Of a DNA stretch of 64,000 nt, positions 35,867 through 45,302 are shown one piece after another (the first letter of the stretch is position 1; every line of letters starts with the position of its first letter). This DNA is from Candolleomyces eurysporus (lineage: Eukaryota; Basidiomycota; Agaricomycetes; Agaricales; Psathyrellaceae). Where the stretch lies: NCBI GenBank assembly GCA_027579435.1, contig JANBPK010000813.1, positions 1 to 64,000 on the forward strand, read 5' to 3'. Under the pieces are notes generated by a model. The model searched no databases, had not been told where the DNA came from, and saw nothing but the letters and a program-made list of their open reading frames with translations. Position numbers and translations under genes: made by a program.

Positions 35867-37241
35867 CTAGTCGGATTCCTCGTCTTCCTCATCCAACTGG
35901 TCTACCGGGATGGAGGCGTCTTCTTCTATCTCCTCTCTGGTGGCGTCAACTTCCTGCATTTCCACATCCTCGTCCTGCTCGACGGTTTCTCCTTCCTCGA
36001 CTTGTTCCTCCTCGGAGACGGTCTCCTTCAATTTTGGAGCAGCGCGACATTTGCCCTTTGATTTTGAACCTTTGGTTTGAGAAGCGGCGCAAGTCTTGGG
36101 TTTTTCCTTGACTTCGGGAGGGGTGACTTCCTTGGAAGTCTTCTCTTTATCCCTTCCCTCCTTCCACTCCTTCACCAATTTCTTGCTGGAGGAGGCTGGA
36201 ACAGCGTGGTCTCTGGTTGTCGAGACTGGGGCATCGTGAGCGCGAGTTGAAGCGGCGACACCTAGGGAAGGGGGACGACGGAAGTCGCGGAGGCGGCGAT
36301 GCTCGTGCCGCTCCATCTGCTCACGCAGCTCGTTGATACGAACGGCGGTGGCTTGGCGGACTAATAGCTGAGCACGGAGCTCAGCGTCCTGCCGGGCGAG
36401 AGTAGCTTTGAGAGTGGCGAGTTGGAAGAAAGTGTCCGTATCGTCCGACCTAAAGACGTTGCCGTCTGAATGCTGGAGGACGCGAATGGCCTCCTGGACT
36501 ACGGCGCTTTCGCTAGTATCAGCACCTAGGTAGAACACGATTGGTTAGTGCTCTAACGTGTTGAGTTAGGACAAGACATACCTTCTGAAGCGGCGTGACT
36601 GAAGCGGCTGCTGTGTCCGAGTGCAGGACTCCAAGTACTAGCCTGGAACGGCGTGAGGAGATCAGATCTGTAGNTTTGGGGGACACGGCAGGGAAAGGCG
36701 TACCGGGCGTTTGGCAGGGATGGTACTCCCGCTGTCTCGGACGACATCTCTCTGGGCAGCCCAGGGGTTAAGCCGCTAGAGGAAGAAATTTAGGAAAAAC
36801 ATTAGGAGGGCTTTACGTTTTGCAGGGTATCAGGGACTCACCTGGCCTGAACAAGCGGCTATGCCGTCTGCAATTAAACTCTGAAGGTTGTCTCAAAGCG
36901 GCTTCGGGAAACGGTTGTTCAGGTTGTAGCGACGGACGTAGTTGTGTAATAATCCGAGGTGATTGTCTTGAGCAATCATAACGTTGACGACCTTGGATTT
37001 GTCTTTGAACGTCGGGGTGTTCTCTATAATCTGACACTTGAAGCGGCGTCAGGGTAGGAAGGTTGGAGGGCTTCTGAAGGTCACTCACGCCGTCTGACAC
37101 TAAGGCCCGGAAGGCAGAAGTACATTGGTCCAGTTCAGCCTGGGATATGGCGCCTCCGGTGACAGGGTAACGGTTGGAGAGGTCGAGGAGCTGGCTCTGC
37201 CAGAGGGGAACAAGGTTCTCGGTGTTCATGGTTTCGGGCAT
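35867..37241 (-). CDS. Antisense accessory ORF region A of the retrotransposon
   Basis: Minus-strand reading frames inside the element, between integrase and LTR. A 5' exon starts 'MPETMNTENLVPLWQSQ' at 37241. A candidate intron has donor GTGAGTGACC at about 37089 and an acceptor ending CTTCAAG near 37040. The 3' part (35867-36538) is a charged coiled-coil-like protein ('LARQDAELRAQLLVRQ', 'INELREQMERHEHRR') ending in a very acidic tail. Another open piece lies at 36553-36747, with an N at 36674. I know no function. Antisense frames at this position recur in agaricomycete Gypsy elements, which is recollection rather than a search. Confidence 0.5.
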
Positions 37242-37775
37242 GATGGTAAAAAGGAGTTCAAAGGAATTACTGGGATGGAATGAAGCGGCGTGAGGGTCGT
37301 CTTCAGTTAGGCAGGATTAAATACTCTCGTGGAAGTCTGGCGCGGCTCCAACATGACGCCGTGCGAGGAACGATCGGTCTGACTTTCTCCTATCTGAACG
37401 AAGCCGAGGGCGGCTTGAATTTTAGTTTGGGGGAGAGGTGGAGTCCTTACAAGGACTAGCTATGTCATACTGAGACTTAGAGGAATTTTCGCGAAGTCTT
37501 GGTCTCAATTGTAAGCAGACTTGGTCAAAAGGAAGCCTAAGGACGGCGTCTAGACTTAGAAAAGCACTACATTAAGACTTAGGAAGACTTAGGCACTTCT
37601 TGTTCTTAACTCAGAAGGCTTCAGACCAAGGACAAGGCTACAAGAGATTTATATGAGGTGCTGGAATACTCACTTCATAACTGGCACCAACAGTTATGAG
37701 TGGAGACAAATTGGTAACAAGGTGGTAAGGTATGTTAAGGGAATGCGTATCTACAAGAAAGTTCAAAGTCCGCCG
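37242..37775. other. Gap between antisense ORFs with a second polypurine-like tract
   Basis: No gene is supported. A plus-strand tract 'AGTTTGGGGGAGAGGTGGAG' lies at about 37426-37445, nearly the same as the polypurine tract before the LTR. It is flanked by GCGGCGTGAG-type motifs. It may be an internal (central) polypurine tract or a relic of an older LTR boundary. Confidence 0.4.
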
Positions 37776-40214
37776 TCAGTCCTTTTGTCGCTTCTTTCGA
37801 GGCTCCTCCTGAGGCATCTCGGCCTGCTTGAAAACCTTCGCCCACTGACGCCGCTCCTTGCTAGAGAGAGTTGGAGGAGGGGCAGGAGGACGAGAGGAGG
37901 CGCCGATGAGAGGGTTGATAGCCTGAGGAGGCAAGGGAGGCGGAGTGGAAGGAAGCCGGAGTCGTCCAGCGGGAGGCGATGCAGGAGGCAGAGTTTGAAT
38001 TACCGGCCCAGCACCGTCATCTTGCTCATCTGAGGAGGGCTCAGACGGCGCGATAACGACGCGGCGTCGCTTCCGGGGGATCAGAGGAGTTGGCTCACGA
38101 GGAGAGCCGAAGAGGGAGCCGAGGAGGTCAGGGGTTGGGGTCAAGGTGACTTCAGCCGGCTTGACTACAGTAGGGTCGGACCCCTCGGCAATCTCAGAAC
38201 TCCGCTCGTCGAGCGGCGACGACTTCTGGCGCAGCTCCTTCCTCAAAGACGAGAGGTACTCGTCGACTTCTTCCTCGTCGAAGGCTGTGGTCCAAGTGTA
38301 CTCGTCCTTGGTGACGCCCATGGTCGATGTCGAGGTACGGCGAGGAAAGAGCATGGGGGTGTCGAGGGGGACATGCCGGGAGAACTCCAGTAGGTCTTGG
38401 AGAGCCTCGACGTCGGTAAAGTAACGACGAAGGCCGGCATCACCCTCGTCGCTGTAAACCCGGCTCAGAATGAGCGAGAGCGTACCCATTTTGGCCTCCA
38501 GCAACTTGTACTGGTCTTCGGCCAGGGCAAAAGCGACTCTCGTCATCCCTCGCAGTGTGAGGGCGTCGACGATTAGGGAGGAAATTCCTGTATAAACAGG
38601 TTCAGGGAAACACTTAGGAAACAAAAAGGAATATAACTTACTTTCTGGAGCGGCGTCAGCAGCGGCAGAAAGAGCCGACAGGCTTGTCATCCGCGGAATC
38701 GATAGGTCGAAACCGCACGGCTTTTTCTGATCGTTGCAGTTGTCGCAACGAACTCCATGAAGGAAGTCGCCACCGGTACACACGATACCCGATGCGGCGC
38801 AGCTACCACAAGGAGGACGTACCTAGAAAAGAATTAAGGAAAGATCAGTAAGGAACACTGATCGATAGGCTTTGAATGGCACTCACCCAGTCTGGAGGGG
38901 CAAACCCCTCAAGCAAGGGTGCCTGCAGCTCTGCCAGCAAGTAGCCCTGTTTGAACAAGGGGCCCTTGTCGTAGACGGGCAGGCGCTGAGGCGGCTTCAC
39001 TTTTGGATGGGAGTCGCTCTTTTGCTTTCGCTTAACGTCGGACCGAGGCTTCAGACCGAAGGGAGGGAGCAGGTGGGACGGCGCGAGAACGGACTTGGGG
39101 CGGGCTGACACCGAGAAGCTCCTCTGCTCGCTAGGGAGGAGGTACTCCCTGAACGAGTTGGGGCAGGGCAGCTGGTTGCCGTCATCGTCGACGCTCGTTT
39201 CTTGGCCGGGCAGGTGAGGAGGGAGCGGCTGGTCATTTTGGTGAAGCCAGTATAAGGGCCGGGGGGNTCTTCTCCTTCTTGCCGGTCTTCTTCTTGGGGC
39301 TGGGTTTTGGAGGGGCTTCGGACTCGGATTCGGATTGTGGGGGAGGGTCAACGGCCTTCTCGAGTCTCCCAGTAACACCGTGAGGCGGCTTGGGAACTTT
39401 CTTAGCAACTTCGCGAGCCCAATTTTCGACAAGGAAGGTCGGGAGTTGAGGTGTCCAGCCAGGAACCACACCAAAAGGATGTGAGTTTGACTCGGTACTC
39501 ACAGGGGTGGGGAGACGGTACAGACCTTCCATTTCAGCAGGGTCTTGAGGCGGCCTCGATTCTGGAACGGCGCGAGGTGGCACTGCAGCAGGGCGTGTCG
39601 GTTTGCTAGGCCCAGCAACGGGCGGCGTTTGGGGCGACACGGGCTTCTTGGGAGCAGGAGGAGGCTGCCAGAACTGTGTCAGCCACTCCCCATAGGAACT
39701 TAACAAGGCTAACTTACGGGTGGAGGCGCTGGCACGGCGTCAGGGAGGACTAGCGTCGATGCAGCTTCCTGGAATCCGAAGAACGGATGATTGTAAGGGA
39801 CGGCCGTCAGCCAATCCCACTTCCACCTGTACTGAAGGTACATCTCCGGGTGCAACTCGTGCAGGAGATGAGATAGGGCACGCCGGAAACTCATGAAGTC
39901 GTCGTTGGCGGCAACGCGACTATCCCCGGCGGCAGCACACTAGGAAAATTTGGAAAGTCAGCAAGCAAGCACAAGAACTCGAGGCTGAAAGGGAGACTTA
40001 CCAGCTTGTCATTTCCATTCACGATCAGCTGAGCCAGCTTAAGGCGGGCAGCAGGATCGGTAGGGAGGGCGGCAGTCCGCGAGAGAGCCAGCTTGAGCGA
40101 GTTAAAGACGCTGCCCAGGGCAGGATACACGTCCAGAGTCGGTTGGGACGCCCAAGGGTCGTCTTTTCCCCGAGTTCCGTAGGTGTGCATTGCTGAAGAA
40201 GGGAGGGCAGACAT
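37776..40214 (-). CDS. Antisense accessory ORF region B with a Cys-rich module
   Basis: Four or more minus-strand exons: 40214 down to about 39940 ('MSALPSSAMHTYGTRGK'), 39709-39894, 39233-39706 continuing into 38845, and 38783-37776. The Cys-rich stretch around 38700-38800 combines 'CGSCAASGIVCTGGD' with 'CDNCNDQKKPCGF', a zinc-binding-like pattern. Long Pro-rich linkers ('PPPAPKKPVSPQTPP') and a C-terminal basic tail ('KERRQWAKVFKQAE') follow. The N at 39268 breaks the frame, and deleting it joins '...KKTGKKEK' to 'PRPLYWLHQNDQP'. Splice sites such as GTAAGT near 38640 and GTACGT near 38820 support transcription on the minus strand. A DNA- or RNA-binding role is conceivable, not shown. Confidence 0.5.
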
Positions 40215-40780
40215 CGTTAGAGGAGGGGAGCTGAGGACTTACCCTTCAAACGGCGTCAGCTTTTATACTACTGGGAAAGTAGTGAGCCTGCTTCACTTGC
40301 TAGAACGTTCTGTGCCAAGGCATGGCTCAGAACATAGGACTTAGGAAAATGTATCTTGGAGGGCTCGGGAGAGCTTAACTGGATGAGAAGCACGCTTGCG
40401 CTGTGCCTAGGAAAGGCTGTAAACTTTGAAGCGGCTTCAAGAATCCGAAATAGCGGGATCAATGACGACATGCAGCTTGGAGAGCAGTGATCTTGACAGG
40501 ACGGGAGCTACCATAACCTTAATTGATGAAAGTACCTCCTCGGTCCCTGAAAATCATTGACCCCGGACTTCTTTGAAGAAGCAGCGGTTCGGCAGAACTA
40601 CGAAGGTCAACGGATCTGGGTTTAGCGGAAGGATATCTGTGGCGCTAAGGGAACAAGCGGCTCCGGGAGCTAATTGCTTCCTCCCTTTTGGGGACCGGCT
40701 AAACTAGGCTGAGGACCACTTAGGCTTGGAGGAACTATTCAGGCCGCTCTATTCACGCCGACTGAGGACAGTCGAAAGCT

Positions 40781-40793
40781 AGTTTGGGGGAGA
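40781..40793 (+). other. Polypurine tract preceding the LTR
   Basis: The purine run AGTTTGGGGGAGA ends exactly where the LTR begins with TGATAC. This is the position and composition expected for the primer of plus-strand DNA synthesis in Gypsy elements. Confidence 0.75.
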
Positions 40794-42060
40794 TGATACG
40801 ACCGCGTCTGTTTTAGCGAATATAAGTTCGATTTTCGCAATAATAAACTATAAAGTTGACGCGGTCTGAGTCTCTAAGTACAAGAATAACTACGCTATCG
40901 ATAAGGATCACGCGGCTTGAGGAGGAAAAAGAGTTAGTACTACGACTCTAGGGACACGAGAGTTGAAGCTGCTCGAGGCTGTCAACTTGAAGCCGCCCCA
41001 GTTGTATTATACCCTGACCGGAGAAGCTACTTTGATTGACGCCGTGCTAAAAGTCAGGCGGCTCGACTCAAGCGGCTTCAGAAAGTCTTATACCTTTTAC
41101 ACGCAACTGCTCGGACACTCAGGCGGCACAACCAGAGAGTCTAGGAATAAGGCGGCTTCACATTAATCGAGTACAAGTGCTGGAGCGGCACGAATGGTCT
41201 TTCGAAACGACGAAGTCCATGGCTGGTGGCGCGGCTGGGTGGCGGTGATAAACTCCGACGCGGCGCGAGGAACTGAAGCGGCTCGAGTCCTGAGTCAAGG
41301 GAATGACCAAACCGACCGTTGGCATCGGGTGAAAAGGTGCAGGTGCTGCTGGGTGAGGCAACCGTACCTGTCCAAGCGGCTTGAGACTAGCAACGAGAGT
41401 AGGGGACGCGGAGCAAGGATGCCCGTCCACTCTTGATCATCAGTCGGCATCTCACGCGGCTTCACCAGAAAGGAAATGGTGATCTAAATTTGGCGTCCAG
41501 AGGCGCGCCTGACTCGCGCGGCTACAATCTTGGCGCGGCCTCTACCAATACCCGGTTCTATTTTCTCTTTATCTTTTGCTTGGACTTTTATTATTGGCTA
41601 TGAACTTATCTATCACATGTGTCTCTCTATCTAATTTTACGCGGCTCGAAGTAGTATATATACACGCTAACTACTGGCTCGAGCGGCATCATCGTATCTT
41701 TGTTGTTTTATCTTTACTTGCGTTTACCGACAAATCTATCAAGTTTTCTGCTCATACTTCACACGGCGTGAACTATCAGTTTATCTTGGAACTTAGGCAC
41801 TTAAGCAGTCACCAGGCTTGACTACTTGGGAATAGGAATCTCACTAGCTGTACACTAGGGTACTTCTAGTTTCTGTGGAGCGTATCAAAGAGAGAACACG
41901 AGAACTTAGTATTCTTAATTCACTCTATAACCCCCACAAACTCGCACTTTGACTTCGTGCGGCCTGACTCTCGCACCGCTCGACTATACACAGCTTGCTT
42001 ATAGGTTGTGGTTGGTGTTTTGTGTGTGTGTTTCTGAGCTCGGCAGCACCGATCTCATCA
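40794..42060 (+). repeat. Single LTR (1267 bp) of the Gypsy element
   Basis: Begins TGATACGACCGCG after the polypurine tract and ends GATCTCATCA directly before a primer-binding-like site, giving the inverted terminal bases TGAT/ATCA. It contains no credible gene and carries many GCGGCTTCA/GCGGCTCGA-type motifs. It serves here at once as the 3' LTR of the left piece and the 5' LTR of the right piece. No second copy is present in the window. Confidence 0.75.
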
Positions 42061-42062
42061 TT

Positions 42063-42077
42063 TGGAGCCCACCGCGA
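42063..42077 (+). other. Primer-binding site
   Basis: TGGAGCCCACCGCGA begins two bases after the LTR end. TGG pairs with the CCA end of a tRNA, as expected for minus-strand priming. The exact tRNA is not identified. An N at 42078 precedes a G run. Confidence 0.6.
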
Positions 42078-42327
42078 NGGGGGGTGAATATTTGGTTTTC
42101 ATCTCTCTTTAGGAAGCGAGGGTTTCTGGTTCGCAAGGAGCGAACGGAATTCGAACTCGTACAAGACGTCTTATTTCGCGAGACCAGGCTCAACACCAGA
42201 AGACTATCTGGCTGAGGAAGTATCTCGCAGAATAGAGGAAACTCGTCAGTCATCTGAACGAGCACAGAGTGTTGGAAGGAACACTCGCAACTCAAGGGAC
42301 GCAGGAACGGTAGTTGTCAATAGTTAT

Positions 42328-44040
42328 TTGCCAACTCGGCGGCCCGCTACACGAAGAACTGTTAGGAGACAGACTTCGGACTCAGACTTAGGGGAATCAA
42401 ACTTTCATACCGCTCAAGAAGAACAAATTGAAGAGGCACTAAACTCTTCGATTCTCAAAGGCGAAGAAAGTACTTTAGATTTAACTAGCTTTCTTAATCA
42501 AATGGCTAGAGGAGCGAGCGGAGGACCACAAGGAAGCCGCGCTGGCAGCGAGGCTGAGGGACCCACTGCGCCTAGGAGGCCGGTGAAGAGCATGCCGGCT
42601 GCGTATAGTGGCAAACACCCGAACTACGATTCCAAGGACCCGTCTACGGCGACGAGGTTCTTTGACGGAGTGGCACTCGCTGCGGAAACGGCGGGACTTA
42701 AGGGGCACGACGAGGAAATCGTCAAGAATGCTCTGAGTTACTTGGACTCTCAGACCGCTCGAAAATGGGGACTGTTGAAAGGAGGACATGATCCGTACGA
42801 CTTCGAGCTTTGGAGGAAGTCGGTCATGCAAATCTTGCCCAAGTCATCGAGGTATGATCTTGGATCTATGGCTCGCTTGGAGGATATTTGTCGCGATGCC
42901 AAGAAGCGTCCTATTGGGAGGGACGAGAAAGCGGCCTACTACGAGTTTGCCTTAGGTCTCAAGGCTGAAGCTGATCCGCTGCTCGAGTCTGGCATAATCG
43001 CCAACAGGGACTTGGTGGTTAAGTTCTTAGGCGGCTTGAAGCCTAGCTTCCGAGACGCCTTGAATGAACACCTTTCTCGTCAAGGACCTCCTGAGGGTGC
43101 TGAAGAGGCGCCGCGCGACGAAGAGGATCCGTATACATTGGATGCTGTCATATCCACGGCGACCGCTATGGTAGATGTAGCAGCGGTGGGACCTTTCGGG
43201 GCCGTCGCTAGTGCGGAAGAGGACGCTGAGTACTCGCGAAGTTCGACTTCACGCGGCTCGACTGACAGGAAAGACCCGGACGGTCTCAAGGACCTGAAAG
43301 TTAAGCAGGAGTCTATGACCGAGGACATGGCGAGAGTCTTCACGACGCTCGACCAAGTTGCCAAGTCGGTTACTAAACTGACTACTCAGTTCGATACCTT
43401 CTCTACTACCATTAAGGCGACCTCGAACGGTGCTTCGGTGGGGACACCTAGTAGGTATCCGCCTCCAGCGGCAGGACAGCGGCTGGGGATGTATCCTCGA
43501 CCGGCGGGAGCAACCTTCAATTGCTGGTATTGTGGGCAACCAACCCATACCATTTCCCAGTGTCCCCAAGTTAGGATTGATATCGAGAAAGGACGTATTA
43601 CCCAGCGAGGTAGTACTATTTATTGCAAAGGAACCATGATGACTAGGGAGTCACCAGACAATGCTACCATGAAAGAAAGGGTAGACAAGGCTTGGAAGGC
43701 GCCCACGCAGGCCGACCTCAACTTGCTCGAGGAATATCCCGCGACAGAGGAAGAGGCCTTCGAGGTGCTCTACCAGCATCAGGAAGAGCAGGTGGCGCAT
43801 TCGGTCTTGAACCAGTCTTTAGACCAGATGAGAAGGGACCAACAATCCTTCCTCAATAAACTTGTCAATCAACTCAAGCCGGCTCAGCAGGGAGCGGCTC
43901 CAGTTGCTGAGGTACAGAGAGAACCCACGACGCGAGAAGTCTTCGAACAGTTGGTAGGACTGTCCAAGCGGCTCGAGAACATGGAGCAGAACCAACTCCA
44001 GACTCGTCGAGCGGCGGCAGCCAACCAAGAGGATTTTTGA
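42328..44040 (+). CDS. gag: Retrotransposon Gag
   Basis: The open frame starts upstream of 'MARGASGGPQGSRAG'. A capsid-like alpha-helical part includes 'DSKDPSTATRFFDGVALAA' and 'LVVKFLGGLKPSFRDALN'. A CCHC zinc knuckle 'CWYCGQPTHTISQC' lies at about 43523-43562. A C-terminal coiled region precedes the stop TGA at 44038-44040. The next reading frame is in the -1 frame, and the last codons read GAG GAT TTT TGA, where a slip on TTT would continue translation. The start codon used is uncertain: the listed frame opens at 42328 (ATG preceded by 'tttgcca'). Confidence 0.85.
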   Translation: MPTRRPATRRTVRRQTSDSDLGESNFHTAQEEQIEEALNSSILKGEESTLDLTSFLNQMARGASGGPQGSRAGSEAEGPTAPRRPVKSMPAAYSGKHPNYDSKDPSTATRFFDGVALAAETAGLKGHDEEIVKNALSYLDSQTARKWGLLKGGHDPYDFELWRKSVMQILPKSSRYDLGSMARLEDICRDAKKRPIGRDEKAAYYEFALGLKAEADPLLESGIIANRDLVVKFLGGLKPSFRDALNEHLSRQGPPEGAEEAPRDEEDPYTLDAVISTATAMVDVAAVGPFGAVASAEEDAEYSRSSTSRGSTDRKDPDGLKDLKVKQESMTEDMARVFTTLDQVAKSVTKLTTQFDTFSTTIKATSNGASVGTPSRYPPPAAGQRLGMYPRPAGATFNCWYCGQPTHTISQCPQVRIDIEKGRITQRGSTIYCKGTMMTRESPDNATMKERVDKAWKAPTQADLNLLEEYPATEEEAFEVLYQHQEEQVAHSVLNQSLDQMRRDQQSFLNKLVNQLKPAQQGAAPVAEVQREPTTREVFEQLVGLSKRLENMEQNQLQTRRAAAANQEDF

Positions 44041-45302
44041 GAGGCCCGGCGAAGGAAAGAACCCCGGCCTCCTTGAAGCGCGTTGACAAGGAACGGGGTA
44101 ACTCTCTGGAGGGCCAGACAAGCAAGGTCAACGACATTCAGAAAATACAAAATACCAAAAATACTTTAGGACCTAGTGGTTTGGAAATTGTGGAACCCGT
44201 GCGGCGTCCTTTGCCGTACGTGGAGGTTCCCGCACTTAGGACGAAGCCGATCTCTGGAGGCAAGGCGCCGGCGCTTGAAAAGACGCCCGTGGCCAAAGGA
44301 ACTCTAGACCTCAAGAAGGCTCGGAAAGACTTGGTGATTAGCATTATTAGGGAGATTTTCTCTCTGCCTCATCCGGTTAGGTTTGCCGACCTTCTGAAGA
44401 TGTCGCCTATAGCTAAGCAAGCGGCTTCAGAAATGCTTAGACAAAATAGGATTCTTAGGACCAAGGAAGGCTTGGTCACCAACGTACAGGAAGCATGCTA
44501 TGAGGACTTAATGGAGGTGAATAGCCAGTTGGGATTGGATCCTGGAACGCTGCTCGACGATATAGAGAGCATCTATTCTCAGATGGCTGAGAAAAGTTCG
44601 AGCGGCTCCGGAAGACCTCCCACTCGCGCCGCTTCAGTAGAAGAAGTATCTGAAGAGGCGGCTCGGAACGAGCAAGAAGTCGTAGAGGTGTTGCTGCAAG
44701 ACTTACCTATGCCGGACTTTTATTCTTCGGACGGCGTGGGAGAGGTTCCTCGAGGAGGGATCATCATCCCGGACCCGGTGGAGGCCTTCCTACTAGAAAA
44801 TGGAGGCACTCGAGTAAGAGGAACTGTGACCGCTTCAGAATCTGAGAAGATTCGGGTGTTCTATCCAACCGTGAACAACGCGCGGCGTGAAGAATGCATC
44901 TTCGATGAAGGGTCGCAAGTCTGCTCAGCAAGTGAAGCCGCAGCACAAGCTCTGGGAATCGCTTGGGATCCCGACTTGACTATAGGGCTGCAATCCTCGA
45001 ACCGCACGACGGCTCGTACCTTGGGTTTGGCGCGTAACGTACCCATCAATTGTGGCAACGATGTAATTGCCTATGTGCAGTTGCATGTCGTTCGGGACGC
45101 GGCTTACAAGCTGCTTCTGGGGCGGCCTTTCCTCTCAGTTATGAGTGCCCAATCCAACAATCATCCGGACGGGACTCACACTATCACTTTGACGGATCCG
45201 AACAGTTCGAGTAGAATTGTAGTTCCCTCCTTTCCGAGAGGAGAAATTCCTGAGCAGTACAGGGAGGAATTGCAGACTTCTTTTCGAGCCTCGAGGATTT
45301 GA
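44037..45302 (+). CDS. Retrotransposon protease region (DUF4100-like plus aspartic-protease-like)
   Basis: The open frame lies in -1 relative to gag and probably continues the Gag polyprotein. The first half includes 'LVISIIREIFSLPHPVRFAD' followed by 'LLKMSPIAKQAASEMLRQNR', similar to regions named DUF4100 in fungal Gypsy elements. The second half has the fold of a retropepsin: 'EECIFDEGSQVCSASEAAA' where D-[ST]-G is expected, and a C-terminal 'AYKLLLGRPFLSVM' matching the conserved LLGRP element. The active-site triplet reads D-E-G, as in several fungal Gypsy proteases. It ends TGA at 45300-45302, where a second -1 step leads into the reverse transcriptase frame. Confidence 0.75.
   Translation: MRGPAKERTPASLKRVDKERGNSLEGQTSKVNDIQKIQNTKNTLGPSGLEIVEPVRRPLPYVEVPALRTKPISGGKAPALEKTPVAKGTLDLKKARKDLVISIIREIFSLPHPVRFADLLKMSPIAKQAASEMLRQNRILRTKEGLVTNVQEACYEDLMEVNSQLGLDPGTLLDDIESIYSQMAEKSSSGSGRPPTRAASVEEVSEEAARNEQEVVEVLLQDLPMPDFYSSDGVGEVPRGGIIIPDPVEAFLLENGGTRVRGTVTASESEKIRVFYPTVNNARREECIFDEGSQVCSASEAAAQALGIAWDPDLTIGLQSSNRTTARTLGLARNVPINCGNDVIAYVQLHVVRDAAYKLLLGRPFLSVMSAQSNNHPDGTHTITLTDPNSSSRIVVPSFPRGEIPEQYREELQTSFRASRI

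Noticed and set aside
43819..44150. Three overlapping minus-strand ORFs at the gag end
   Set aside because: Mirror images of the Gag C-terminal coding sequence; no independent support.
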